DNA from: JASFTV01 sp050050615
GTDB taxonomy: Bacteria > Desulfobacterota > DSM-4660 > Desulfatiglandales > HGW-15
Assembly (NCBI GenBank): GCA_050050615.1
Contig: JASFTV010000041.1
Span: forward strand, 1-16,267
Reading direction: 5' to 3'
Length of the DNA stretch: 16,267 bases
This document shows positions 1-8,120 of this stretch, piece after piece; the first letter of the stretch is position 1; the number at the start of each line of letters is the position of its first letter. Position numbers and translations under genes: made by a program. The notes below the pieces were generated by a model. It made no database searches and was not told the origin of the DNA. It saw only the letters and a program-made list of their open reading frames with translations.

Positions 1-1
1 T

Positions 2-253
2 GGCCTCGTTAAACCCGAATGGATCAAGCCGGGGGCCTGTGTTATCGATGTGGGTGTCAACCGCGTCGGGGAGAAGATTAGTGAAAAGACGGGTAAAAAG
101 GTGGCGATCCTGAAAGGTGATGTGGATTTTGATGCAGCTAAAGAGATCGCAGGGTCGATTACCCCGGTGCCGGGAGGCGTTGGCCCCATGACGATCACCA
201 TGCTCATGAAGAATACGCTGAACTCTCTGAAGTTCAAGTTGGGGATGGCGTGA
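2..253 (+). CDS. folD: FolD C-terminus (methylenetetrahydrofolate dehydrogenase/cyclohydrolase), partial
   Basis: The 3' end of a gene that starts before the window; the reading frame is open from base 2 and ends at TGA (251-253), giving the last 83 residues. FolD interconverts 5,10-methylene-, methenyl- and formyl-tetrahydrofolate in the cytoplasm, using NADP. The signature TPVPGGVGPMTITMLMKNT near the end is the conserved C-terminal FolD motif, and the preceding VIDVGVNR and GDVDFDAAKE segments belong to the Rossmann nucleotide-binding part. The C-terminus looks intact and is followed at once by a terminator, so folD is probably the last gene of its transcription unit. The upstream catalytic Lys region lies outside the window. 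Confidence 0.95.
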   Translation, partial: GLVKPEWIKPGACVIDVGVNRVGEKISEKTGKKVAILKGDVDFDAAKEIAGSITPVPGGVGPMTITMLMKNTLNSLKFKLGMA

Positions 254-275
254 TTTTCCCTCCCACGGGGAGAAC

Positions 276-308
276 AAAGGGGTTGGGTCACGCTGACTCA
301 ACCCCTTT
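276..308 (+). terminator. Rho-independent terminator after folD
   Basis: A 15-bp stem (276-290 with 294-308, one G-T pair) closes a 3-nt loop and ends in TTTT, 23 nt after the folD stop. The left arm starts with AAA, so read on the other strand the stem also ends in T residues. It may therefore stop transcripts of the convergent kinase gene as well. Confidence 0.85.
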
Positions 309-387
309 TCGTTATACTTCATATCACTGCGGTCCAAAATAAATCGAAAACACGATAATACGTTATAGGATTTGCGAATCGAAGCAC

Positions 388-2916
388 TTAGGAATCCGGT
401 TCGGCTGCCCGCAACCGTACCTGGTCGATCTTATAGATCAAGGCCTTTATATACTTTGCGAAACTTGCTGAGGATTCGAATCTTTTGCTGGGATCCTTGG
501 CCAAGGCGCTATCGACGATCTGCTCACAGGGTTTGGGGACCTTGGGATTTATGGCACGAGGAGATGGGTGTCTGACTTGTGTGATTTGATAAAAGAGGTT
601 TGTGAGGTTCTTACCATGAAAAGGCAGCTGTCCGGTGAGTAGCTCAAAGAAAACGACGCCGAGGGAGAAGATATCGGAGCGACCATCAATTTCGTGTCCG
701 TTGATCTGTTCGGGTGACATGTAGTTCGGCGTTCCCAGAACGATCCCGCTCTTGGTTTGGGAAGAGGACACAGCTTTGGCAATTCCGAAATCTGTGACCT
801 TTATCTTGCCGTCTTTTAGAAGCATAATATTGGCTGGCTTGACATCTCGATGGATGACGCCGTGTTTGTGAGCGTAATCAAGGGCCAGGGCAGTTTCTGA
901 TATAACATAGAGGGCCTTTCTCAAAGGAAGAAGGGAGCCTTTCCGGCAATACTTTTGTAAATTTTCCCCCTCCAAAAATTCCATGGCCATGTACGTCAAA
1001 TCAAAGTCTTCTCCCACGTCGTAAATAGCCACGATCGTTGGATGTGAAAGTTGCCCGGATATTTCTGCCTCCCGTAAGAACCGTTCTTTTATTTCCTTAA
1101 TTTTTTCATCTTCAAACTCATCGGAGAAGCGGATGGTCTTTATCGCGAGCAAGCGGTTAATCTTTGGATCTCGAGCCTTGTATACGACACCCATGGCCCC
1201 TTGACCTAATTCACTGAGTATTTCGTATCTTCCCACCGTGGGCTTGATCTCCAGGTCATCGGATACGACGATTTTTCCTTCTTTTTTCATCTCATGGCCA
1301 GAGATGGCGATGGGGCCTATGAGCTTCCTTAATTTGGGGACGCGCGTACGCAGGTCTCTGAAGCTCTTGTCATTTCGAGTAATGTATTCATACACGGATA
1401 CGGCCTTATTGAGCATCCGCTTGCGTTCATAGTCGAGCCCGAGATTATAGATAACGTCCTTCATGGCATCATCAAGGGGGCACTTTCTGAACTTTTCAAA
1501 TGAAAGATCAAACAATCCTTGGCTCTGAAGGCTTAGCCCAAGCATTCGGTTCGTCTCTATGCTTTCTTTTGAAGTTATGGTGAGGGCTCGCTGAGCGACG
1601 ATAATGTCCCTGACGGAGTATTCGGCCAAGATGGTCAGCAAGGAAAGGCCGATATAGATCATTTTGAACCTTACGTCCAGCACCATGAAAGCGAGAAGGC
1701 CGATCAGAAAGGCCATGAAAATCAATGAGACTGTCACCCCCAGGCGGTTTAGAAAGCCGAAGCGGGGTAGGCTTAGCGAAGCAAAGAGGGACAATACGAG
1801 GAGAAGAAACGTTTCGACATAGGGCATGTAGCTCGGGCGCTTAAGGTATCTCCCGTTGATGAGGTTGTCGATCACGTTGGCTGTGAGCTCTACTTGCGGG
1901 AGGGCTGGATCTACCGGTGTGTCTACGGTATGGGCGCCTTCCCCTGTATAGCCGATCAGGACTATTTTGCCTTCAAATACGGCGGGTACCTTCTTTACAT
2001 GGAGAATATCCACAAAGGAGTAGTAAGGAAACGAGCGCCTTGTGCCCCTAAATTTCAGGAAGATTTCTCCCGAACGCGTGGGAAGGAGTGTGTCCGTCAG
2101 GAGAATCCCTTTGCCTGGAATGATCGTTTCTTCAGCGGTTTTGTGGAGGAAGTCGAGGGACAAGCGAAATGGAAGAGACGGGATAACATTGCCTCGATAG
2201 TTGATGAGCAAAGGGTGAGCTTGGCCTTCCATTGATTTGTCGGATGGTTGATTTATATGTCCCAAACCGCGAGTATTCTCTGCCAATTCAGAGAAAGGGG
2301 TGCTCAATTTGTTCGCAGGACTGAGATTTTCAAGAGGCCCTTTGATTTTCACAGCGTTTCGGCTGATAAAAGAGTCCTCCGACAAGACAAGTTCTGTTTC
2401 GTATTGCCCGTAGGTGCCAATAAGAGGGAGGTAAATATTCCCGCTTTCCTTTATTGTTTGGCTAAGGATACGATCATTGTCTAACCTTTTTTCCATTTCC
2501 TCCAGGGCATTCAAGAGCCAAGGGTCTTTTGCAGTTCTTTGGTCGCGCCTACGGATTGCCTTTTTGAGGTCTCTGATCTCGCGCAGACCTTGGTTTTGTT
2601 CTTTTTCATTGAAAAGGAGCTGCAGACCAATGAGCTCCGCCCCGTTGTTCTTTAGGATGGGGATTATTTCCGCTATGATTTGTCTCGGCCAGGGCCATGA
2701 TCCCAGCTGCCTCAGGCTTTTATCATCAATGTTGACGATAGCCACTTTGTTCGTACCCAGATCTTGAGGGAGATCGAGACGCATCTGAATGCCATAGATA
2801 ATTCTTCCGAGGGATTCGAGGACAGGGAAAGAGTGAACCGAGAAGAGAATGTAAATGCAGGCTATGAGCAGACCTACGAGCAGATCTATTTTTTTCTCAT
2901 ATAGGACTTTCTTCAT
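388..2916 (-). CDS. Membrane CHASE2-TPR-serine/threonine protein kinase
   Basis: An 842-residue signalling protein with, in order: a transmembrane segment (about 10-28), an extracytoplasmic CHASE2 sensor domain (about 30-355), three transmembrane helices (about 366-384, 391-414, 417-434), a cytoplasmic TPR-like helical stretch (about 456-530) and a C-terminal Hanks-type Ser/Thr kinase (about 564-825). Kinase motifs are complete: Gly-rich loop GQGAMG (571-576), Lys593 in AIK, HRDVKPAN (689-696), DFG (709-711) and SPE (734-736), so activity is expected. The ligand of the CHASE2 domain is unknown. ATG at 2914-2916 is the first start ahead of the N-terminal helix; no strong Shine-Dalgarno sequence is seen. 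The gene is divergent from the pilus ATPase gene across a gap of about 450 nt and convergent with folD. Membership of the Ser/Thr kinase family is certain; substrates cannot be read from sequence. Confidence 0.95.
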   Translation of the reverse strand: MKKVLYEKKIDLLVGLLIACIYILFSVHSFPVLESLGRIIYGIQMRLDLPQDLGTNKVAIVNIDDKSLRQLGSWPWPRQIIAEIIPILKNNGAELIGLQLLFNEKEQNQGLREIRDLKKAIRRRDQRTAKDPWLLNALEEMEKRLDNDRILSQTIKESGNIYLPLIGTYGQYETELVLSEDSFISRNAVKIKGPLENLSPANKLSTPFSELAENTRGLGHINQPSDKSMEGQAHPLLINYRGNVIPSLPFRLSLDFLHKTAEETIIPGKGILLTDTLLPTRSGEIFLKFRGTRRSFPYYSFVDILHVKKVPAVFEGKIVLIGYTGEGAHTVDTPVDPALPQVELTANVIDNLINGRYLKRPSYMPYVETFLLLVLSLFASLSLPRFGFLNRLGVTVSLIFMAFLIGLLAFMVLDVRFKMIYIGLSLLTILAEYSVRDIIVAQRALTITSKESIETNRMLGLSLQSQGLFDLSFEKFRKCPLDDAMKDVIYNLGLDYERKRMLNKAVSVYEYITRNDKSFRDLRTRVPKLRKLIGPIAISGHEMKKEGKIVVSDDLEIKPTVGRYEILSELGQGAMGVVYKARDPKINRLLAIKTIRFSDEFEDEKIKEIKERFLREAEISGQLSHPTIVAIYDVGEDFDLTYMAMEFLEGENLQKYCRKGSLLPLRKALYVISETALALDYAHKHGVIHRDVKPANIMLLKDGKIKVTDFGIAKAVSSSQTKSGIVLGTPNYMSPEQINGHEIDGRSDIFSLGVVFFELLTGQLPFHGKNLTNLFYQITQVRHPSPRAINPKVPKPCEQIVDSALAKDPSKRFESSASFAKYIKALIYKIDQVRLRAAEPDS

Positions 2917-3363
2917 TTTGTTCTATTAGCGGGCAATGAAAAATCCCCGCGGGCCCATACGTCGGCTTCGGGCTAAGCCGAGAATCGCATCATAATAAAG
3001 AATTGATCACTAATTAATTGTAATGCATGAAACTATCTGAAATCAATTCTTATTTTGTATAAGTAACTATATTAGATCTGTGACTAATTGTCAAAAGAAA
3101 TCCAGTGCTTGAGGGCAATGGGGCGTTTATAGAATAGCACTTGAAAAAGGTAATAAATAGTATTAAACTAAATAACTTAGACTTCGTAATTTGAGTTCCG
3201 GAGGCTCCCCACAATGCATCCAACATGTCCGGTTTAGGCTAGGAAAGGCATCACTTGCTCTTGGGAGGCTGGTATCGTCGTTTCCACAGAATAAGCAACT
3301 CACATATAGAACCCGAATTTATGATTTCTAAAGGATTTGGGTCACCCGGCAGGACTGGTTCGA
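2917..3363. other. AT-rich divergent intergenic region
   Basis: Gap between the divergent kinase and pilus ATPase genes, so promoters for both should lie here. A 7-bp hairpin (2962-2968 with 2975-2981) sits in what would be the kinase leader. A 6-bp inverted repeat AGTGCT/AGCACT (3104-3109, 3136-3141) lies just ahead of a candidate rightward promoter. No ORF worth calling and no recognised riboswitch was found. Confidence 0.6.
3141..3169 (+). promoter_or_regulatory. Candidate sigma-70 promoter for the pilus ATPase gene
   Basis: TTGAAA (3141-3146), a 17-nt spacer and TAAACT (3164-3169), within a very AT-rich stretch and about 195 nt ahead of the favoured ATG. Spacing is ideal and the -35 is 5/6, but in AT-rich DNA such matches arise by chance. 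Confidence 0.35.
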
Positions 3364-5292
3364 ATGGAAAACAAAAAGCCAAAGGCCCATCAGATCAATA
3401 GGACACAGCACAGGAAAGAACCGATCGCACGACGGAAACTGGGAGAGCTGCTTGTAGAGACAGGCCTTTTGGCTGGCGAGAAGTTGACAGAGGCCTTGAA
3501 TGCTCAGAAGGACTCAGGCAAGAGATTGGGGCGAATACTGATTGAGATGAACCTCATTTCAGAGGAAGAAATGGCCTTTGCCCTGGCCATGCAGCTGAAG
3601 ATTCCCTATGTTGACCTGAACAACTATGAAATTCCGTCGAAAGTTCTTGAAACGATTCCGGAAGAAGTCTCTCGTAAGTTCCTGTGCATCCCTATATCTT
3701 TGAAAAACAGTATTCTCGATGTCGCTATGGCCGATCCGCTCGACTTGAATATGATGAAGGATCTCCAGTTTATTACAGGTTACAGCATCCAGCCGGCAAT
3801 CTCCACTTCGAGCCAAATCATCGAGGTGATTCAAAAGCATTATCACCCCGAAAAGACACTTAGTGAAGTGGCGGATGAGTTTGTTGGAGAGGAGCTGATG
3901 GAGTTTTTGCCTGACAGGGAGGTCAAGGAAGAAGAGGAAGAGCAGCCTGAAGATATGACGGATTCGCCGTTTGTGAAGATGGTAGACTTGATCATCAAGA
4001 ATGCCATTAAGAGAGGCGCCAGCGATGTGCACGTAGAGGCACAGGAAAACCAGGTTAGGGTAAGAAATCGTGTGGATGGTGTGCTGCAGGATTCGATCAA
4101 ACTGCCGAAATGGACCCAACCCATCATCATCTCTCGTATCAAGGTGCTGGGAGGAATGGATATATCCGAGAAGAGGCTTCCCCAAGATGGGAGGATCAAG
4201 GTCAGGGCAAAGAATGTTTCCGTGGATCTTCGGGTTTCCACCTTACCCACTTACTACGGGGAAAAGGCTGTTATAAGAATTTTGAACAAGCAGGAGTCTT
4301 TTCTTTCCCTGCCTGAACTGGGCTTTACCGACAAGAGCTTTGCTACGATTCAGAATTTTACCACTCAACCACAGGGCATGGTTCTGATCACGGGGCCTAC
4401 AGGAAGCGGAAAGACATCCACGCTTTATGCATGTATGCAGGCGATCAAGTCAGACGAGTTAAACATTGTCACAGTCGAAGACCCGGTGGAATTTGAACTG
4501 GCGGGCATCAATCAGGTGCAGATCAACGAGAAGGTCGGGTTGACCTTTCCCTATTTGTTGCGTTCAATCTTAAGGCAGGACCCCAATGTGATTATGATAG
4601 GGGAGATAAGGGATGTGGATACCGCGGAAATAGCCCTTCAAGCCTCTTTGACTGGCCATTTGGTCCTGTCGACGCTACATACCAATGACGCTCCTTCGGC
4701 GATCACTCGTCTCGTGGATATCGGGATGGCCCCTTACATGATTGCTTCCTCGGTGATCGGCGTTGTGGCACAGCGGCTGGTAAGAATTATATGCGCCGAA
4801 TGTAAGGAAGAGTATGTGCCTCATCCAGAACTGCTTGGTCGCTTGGGTCTGGATGGCAAAACACTTCCTTTCAAATTCTACAGAGGGGCGGGCTGTTCCA
4901 AGTGCGGTAACCTGGGCCTTAGAGGACGGACGGTGATTGAGGAAGTCATGGTGATGAGCCGCAAAATCAGAGAACTCACCCAGGCCTCGGCCACGGCCGA
5001 TGAGCTCAGAGAAGCAGCGATGGCTACCGGTATGACGACCTTGGGAGTCAGTGGCCTTGACAAGATCGAGAAAGGAATAACAACGATCGACGAGGTCTTA
5101 AAGGCGGTGCAGCAGAAGGAAGAACTAACCACCATCTGCCCTTATTGCGGCAAAGGGGTCAGCCTGGATTTCAAAGATTGTCCCTATTGCAAGAAGCCTT
5201 TAGTTCCCACTTGCGGCTCCTGTGAGCGGATCGTTCAGCCGGAATGGGTGGTATGCCCATACTGTCGAAATGACTTAAAACCTGAACGGTAG
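3364..5292 (+). CDS. PilB/GspE-type assembly ATPase with MshEN domain and C-terminal double zinc ribbon
   Basis: A cytoplasmic hexameric-type secretion ATPase that powers pilin or pseudopilin assembly. From ATG 3364 it has 642 residues. The N-terminus (about 24-85) carries two MshEN-like motifs (KLGELLVETG...EALNAQ and RLGRILIEMN...FALAMQ), a fold known to bind c-di-GMP. After an acidic linker (187-197) comes the ATPase: Walker A GPTGSGKT (344-351), Walker B IMIGEIRD (410-417), His box GHLVLSTLHTND (431-442), and the usual tetracysteine C477/C480/C511/C514. Unusually, it continues with about 50 residues holding four more CxxC pairs (592/595, 606/609, 617/620, 631/634), a double zinc ribbon. 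The frame could start at TTG 3337, but AAGGA there abuts the codon, whereas GGCAGGA precedes ATG 3364 by about 9 nt. The genes downstream encode a GspG-like protein and a prepilin, fitting a pilus role. PilB, MshE and GspE cannot be told apart here. Confidence 0.93.
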   Translation: MENKKPKAHQINRTQHRKEPIARRKLGELLVETGLLAGEKLTEALNAQKDSGKRLGRILIEMNLISEEEMAFALAMQLKIPYVDLNNYEIPSKVLETIPEEVSRKFLCIPISLKNSILDVAMADPLDLNMMKDLQFITGYSIQPAISTSSQIIEVIQKHYHPEKTLSEVADEFVGEELMEFLPDREVKEEEEEQPEDMTDSPFVKMVDLIIKNAIKRGASDVHVEAQENQVRVRNRVDGVLQDSIKLPKWTQPIIISRIKVLGGMDISEKRLPQDGRIKVRAKNVSVDLRVSTLPTYYGEKAVIRILNKQESFLSLPELGFTDKSFATIQNFTTQPQGMVLITGPTGSGKTSTLYACMQAIKSDELNIVTVEDPVEFELAGINQVQINEKVGLTFPYLLRSILRQDPNVIMIGEIRDVDTAEIALQASLTGHLVLSTLHTNDAPSAITRLVDIGMAPYMIASSVIGVVAQRLVRIICAECKEEYVPHPELLGRLGLDGKTLPFKFYRGAGCSKCGNLGLRGRTVIEEVMVMSRKIRELTQASATADELREAAMATGMTTLGVSGLDKIEKGITTIDEVLKAVQQKEELTTICPYCGKGVSLDFKDCPYCKKPLVPTCGSCERIVQPEWVVCPYCRNDLKPER

Positions 5293-5320
5293 AGCAATTA
5301 TCGCAACAGCAGGTTTTCTC

Positions 5321-5348
5321 TTGACTATTTAACCTTGTTTCCTATATC
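5321..5348 (+). promoter_or_regulatory. Candidate sigma-70 promoter before the B-box/pilin genes
   Basis: TTGACT (5321-5326), a 16-nt spacer and TATATC (5343-5348), 54 nt ahead of the next start codon. A small hairpin, ACCTCT/AGAGGT (5360-5365 with 5373-5378, 7-nt loop), follows in the presumed leader. This would let the B-box and pilin genes be expressed apart from the ATPase. Confidence 0.45.
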
Positions 5349-5401
5349 AACACGGATACACCTCTTGCTTAGAGAGGTCACCGTATAGAAGAGGTCATTG
5401 G

Positions 5402-5989
5402 ATGCAGTGCAAAAACCACCCTGATCGTCAAGCCGAGTACTTTTGTGCAAATTGCGGGATTCCCCTCTGTAACGATTGCGCAGAGGAGGCTAAGCCGGGA
5501 GAGTACTACTGTTTTCAATGTGCCATGCTCACCTCTGTATCGGAGGTCAGCACGACGATAAAGGACAAACGGGAGAAGTCAGCTGAAAAGAAAGAGAAAG
5601 CCAAGGAAAAGAAGAAATGGACGCCCTTCCGCTATTTCGTACTTGTCTCTTCCGTCCTAATCCTGGTCATGTGGGGCGTCATCCTCTTTGGGGGCCAAAA
5701 GCCGCCTTCAGGGACAGCGGATTTTGCCAATCAACCAAGGGTCCTTTTGTTCATGGTGGATGGTGCACTGAAGCGGTTCGCTCATTATGAGGGAAGTCGA
5801 TATCCTGCAAAGTTAGTCGACCTGATGCCCAAGTATTTGAATTTGAGGGAAGGGGAGGTTTCCTATTTGGGTTGGTTGATCTACGAGAGGGATCCTGAAG
5901 TGGGTTATCGTCTGTCTTTGGATAAGTCAAAAGCCGGCGGAATGAATCTCATTATAACCCCTAAGGGTATAAGGTATGGAAGCACTTAG
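5402..5989 (+). CDS. B-box zinc finger / transmembrane / GspG-like protein
   Basis: A 195-residue protein of unassigned function. Residues 1-42 form a B-box-type zinc finger (C3, H6, C15, C18, C23, C26, C37, C40). A Lys/Glu-rich linker (53-72) leads to one transmembrane helix (about 76-97). The C-terminal part would lie outside the membrane and contains HYEGSRYPAKLVDLMPKYL, which resembles the 'GxYPxxLxxLvPkYL' segment of GspG-like pseudopilins. The zinc finger would be cytoplasmic, where it could meet the assembly ATPase or platform. AGAGGT lies 7 nt before the ATG. The 3' end overlaps the prepilin gene by 14 nt, pointing to translational coupling. I infer a pilus-assembly or pilin-handling role from position and the C-terminal resemblance; no enzymatic motif is visible. 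Confidence 0.85.
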   Translation: MQCKNHPDRQAEYFCANCGIPLCNDCAEEAKPGEYYCFQCAMLTSVSEVSTTIKDKREKSAEKKEKAKEKKKWTPFRYFVLVSSVLILVMWGVILFGGQKPPSGTADFANQPRVLLFMVDGALKRFAHYEGSRYPAKLVDLMPKYLNLREGEVSYLGWLIYERDPEVGYRLSLDKSKAGGMNLIITPKGIRYGST

Positions 5990-6449
5990 GATGGATAGGC
6001 CTAGAATGAAGAAACAGTCCGGCTTTACATTGGTGGAACTCATGGTGGTCATATCCATCATAGGCATCCTGGCTGTGACCGCCGTGCCGCTTTATCAAAC
6101 CTGGCAACAGAGGGCCTACGGGTCTGAGGCGTCTTTAATGATGAAAAAGCTTATGGATGGAGAAATCATCTACTATCTCGAGCACAACGACTTTTTCCCA
6201 GCCGCCGGAGAGAACATACTGATACCCCCCGATGGGACGCCAACGCCTGTTACTGCTATACAGGACATAGAAAGCGCCCTTAAGATAGGTATTCCGCAAG
6301 GCCACTTTCTTGAGTATTCCATTAACAATTACGGGGATAACTGCTACGTGATCATCAAAGCCAACTTTCCCCTGTTCAAGGGTGGTTACAGAGAATTACA
6401 CGGGCAGCTGGATAAGGGAGGAAAGACCTATATTTTCCCTGGTGGCTGA
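5976..6449 (+). CDS. Type IV prepilin-like protein (class III signal)
   Basis: A 157-residue prepilin. The N-terminal MKKQSG-FTLVELMVVISIIG has the basic leader, the Gly for PilD-type peptidase cleavage, Phe at +1 and Glu at +5, followed by the hydrophobic assembly helix. The mature protein (about 141 residues) has a short globular part without an obvious C-terminal Cys pair; one Cys lies in GDNCYVIIKANF. Three in-frame ATGs compete: 5976 (AAGGG 8 nt upstream), 5991 and 6006. The first gives a 16-residue leader, the last a 6-residue leader more typical of type IVa prepilins. I kept 5976 for its ribosome binding site. It overlaps the B-box gene by 14 nt. It could be a major pilin, minor pilin or pseudopilin; size and context do not decide. 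Confidence 0.9.
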   Translation: MEALRMDRPRMKKQSGFTLVELMVVISIIGILAVTAVPLYQTWQQRAYGSEASLMMKKLMDGEIIYYLEHNDFFPAAGENILIPPDGTPTPVTAIQDIESALKIGIPQGHFLEYSINNYGDNCYVIIKANFPLFKGGYRELHGQLDKGGKTYIFPGG

Positions 6450-6473
6450 GCACCTCCTTTGTGTTGGGTTCGC

Positions 6474-6500
6474 TTGGACTCGGTGCCTTCGTGTTAATAC
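6474..6500 (+). promoter_or_regulatory. Weak promoter candidate before the PAS membrane gene
   Basis: TTGGAC (6474-6479), a 15-nt spacer and TAATAC (6495-6500) in the 129-nt gap between the prepilin and the PAS gene. The spacer is short for sigma-70. No convincing terminator follows the prepilin, so read-through is equally possible. Confidence 0.2.
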
Positions 6501-6578
6501 CCCATGACCAGGGACGTCAAACAGGGAATCGTATATCGATTCTCATCCTAAATCCACGCCGGAAGCTCTTTAATCACA

Positions 6579-8120
6579 ATGATGAACCTTCATGCTTTAC
6601 TTCGTAATATTCTTACCAGCGGGATAAGACTATCCGATCCGGAATCTATCCGGAAAATTCGGATATTCAACGTATTTCAACTGTCCGTCATCGTGATAGC
6701 CCCTTTCTTGGGGCTCTTTTATTTCTACATTGGGGCGATCAGTCTCTTTTACGTCACCCTTCTTGCCGGTCTCTTAATGATCTCCTCCCTATTGGTGCTG
6801 AGAAAGACCAAGAGCATTGTACTGGCCGGGAATTATGCCATCTTTATCCTGTGGGCTGCGCTTCTAATCATCTCATGGTACACGGGAGCGATCACATACG
6901 AGGGTGTGATCAATCCCTCTTGGCTGCTGAATGCGGGACTCATTCTTCTCACCATCTTCTTAATGGGATATTTGTGGGGAACGATCTGGACGAGCATCAT
7001 ATTTGTGGAAACGGGTATCATGGTCTACCTGTATCTTAGACGATATGAATTTCCCAACATTATCCCCTATGAACTCTCTGCCATCTATCACCTCGGCACC
7101 TTTCTTGGGGCCCTTTTAATCGTGCTTTTGTTCGCCTTCTTATTTGAAAAAGAGAAGGAAGAGGCCCTGCTGCGCGAGCGGGGTAAATCCCGAGCCCTTC
7201 GAGAGTCCCAGAAGTACATTGACGATATCCTGGAAAGGTCCCCGGTCCCTACTTTCATACTGGACCGAAGTCATCGTGTTGTTCAATGGAACCTAGCCTG
7301 CCATGAGATTTCAGGAGTCCCTGCCAGGGAGATTTTGGGTAAGGGGGTGTGGGATGGATTCAGCATTGGTGAAAATGGCAGTCTGGCGGATATGATGCTG
7401 GATAATCCAGATTCTATTGAAAAGCATTATGGCGACTCCGTTGTGTCCAAGACAGAGAGCGGCTGGTACGAACTGGAGATGTTCCTCCCAAAACTGAAAG
7501 AGGGGAAGCGAACCCTTCTCACTGCTGCACAGATATTGGACGATAACGGCATGTTGCGGGGAGCCATCCAGACGATACAAGAGATCAAAATGCCTCAGGT
7601 AGAAAAGGTGATTGCAGAGGGTGGGGGGTCGGGTTCCCTGAACGAAGCATTTGTTTCGCCTGTTTTCAAGATTGACGCCCAGGGCAAGATCACCTTCTGG
7701 AATTATGCTTGCGAAGAGAACTTCGGCTACACCTCGTCCGAGATGGTGGGCAAAAGCGCTCTCGAACTGCTTGCTAAACGGTACAGGCCTCTTTTCAATG
7801 AGACGATTGCCAAGGCGCTTGAAGATGGGGCCTCTGGGTCTAAAACATTGAAGTATGTTCACAGGAAAGGAAAGCCCCTCTATGTCTTGGCAAGAGCCTA
7901 CGCCGTTGAAGCGGATGACGGAAAGCACAGGGAGTGCGTCGTCGTCAACACAGATATAACGAATCTCAGATTAAGACTGAAACGGTTAGAGGTTGATGCA
8001 GCTGAACGCAAAGAGAAATTGAAAACCCTTTCTGAGGAATATAATCTGCTGAAGAAAAATCTCGCGACATTTATCCGCAAGAAGAATAAGAGCAATGATG
8101 GAAATGAGGATGCCTCCTAA
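6579..8120 (+). CDS. Six-helix membrane protein with two PAS domains and no output domain
   Basis: A 513-residue sensor-like protein. Residues 1-28 are cytoplasmic. Six transmembrane helices follow (about 31-50, 53-73, 80-100, 113-133, 135-153, 170-190), then a charged linker (190-212), PAS 1 (about 212-335, starting ILERSPVPTFILDRSHRVVQWN), PAS 2 (about 355-463, VFKIDAQGKITFWNYACEENFGYTSSEMVG) and a coiled-coil tail (463-500). There is no HisKA/HATPase, GGDEF, EAL, kinase or methyl-accepting region. It may act by protein contact or as the sensor part of a split system. It follows the prepilin by 129 nt on the same strand. Two adjacent ATGs (6579, 6582) are possible starts; GGAAG at 6561-6565 is rather distant, so the ribosome binding site is weak. 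Its stop codon overlaps the stop of the opposite-strand PP2C relic. Confidence 0.9.
   Translation: MMNLHALLRNILTSGIRLSDPESIRKIRIFNVFQLSVIVIAPFLGLFYFYIGAISLFYVTLLAGLLMISSLLVLRKTKSIVLAGNYAIFILWAALLIISWYTGAITYEGVINPSWLLNAGLILLTIFLMGYLWGTIWTSIIFVETGIMVYLYLRRYEFPNIIPYELSAIYHLGTFLGALLIVLLFAFLFEKEKEEALLRERGKSRALRESQKYIDDILERSPVPTFILDRSHRVVQWNLACHEISGVPAREILGKGVWDGFSIGENGSLADMMLDNPDSIEKHYGDSVVSKTESGWYELEMFLPKLKEGKRTLLTAAQILDDNGMLRGAIQTIQEIKMPQVEKVIAEGGGSGSLNEAFVSPVFKIDAQGKITFWNYACEENFGYTSSEMVGKSALELLAKRYRPLFNETIAKALEDGASGSKTLKYVHRKGKPLYVLARAYAVEADDGKHRECVVVNTDITNLRLRLKRLEVDAAERKEKLKTLSEEYNLLKKNLATFIRKKNKSNDGNEDAS

Noticed and set aside
3228..3240. TGTCCGGTTTAGG, close to the end of the 8391-8704 element
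   Set aside because: Only about 12 of 13 bases match and no second end is found nearby; too short to call a remnant.
3559..4250. Long minus-strand ORFs inside the pilus ATPase gene
   Set aside because: They are antisense frames of a clearly real gene and show no motifs.
7311..7928. 205-codon minus-strand ORF inside the PAS gene
   Set aside because: Antisense shadow of the two PAS domains.
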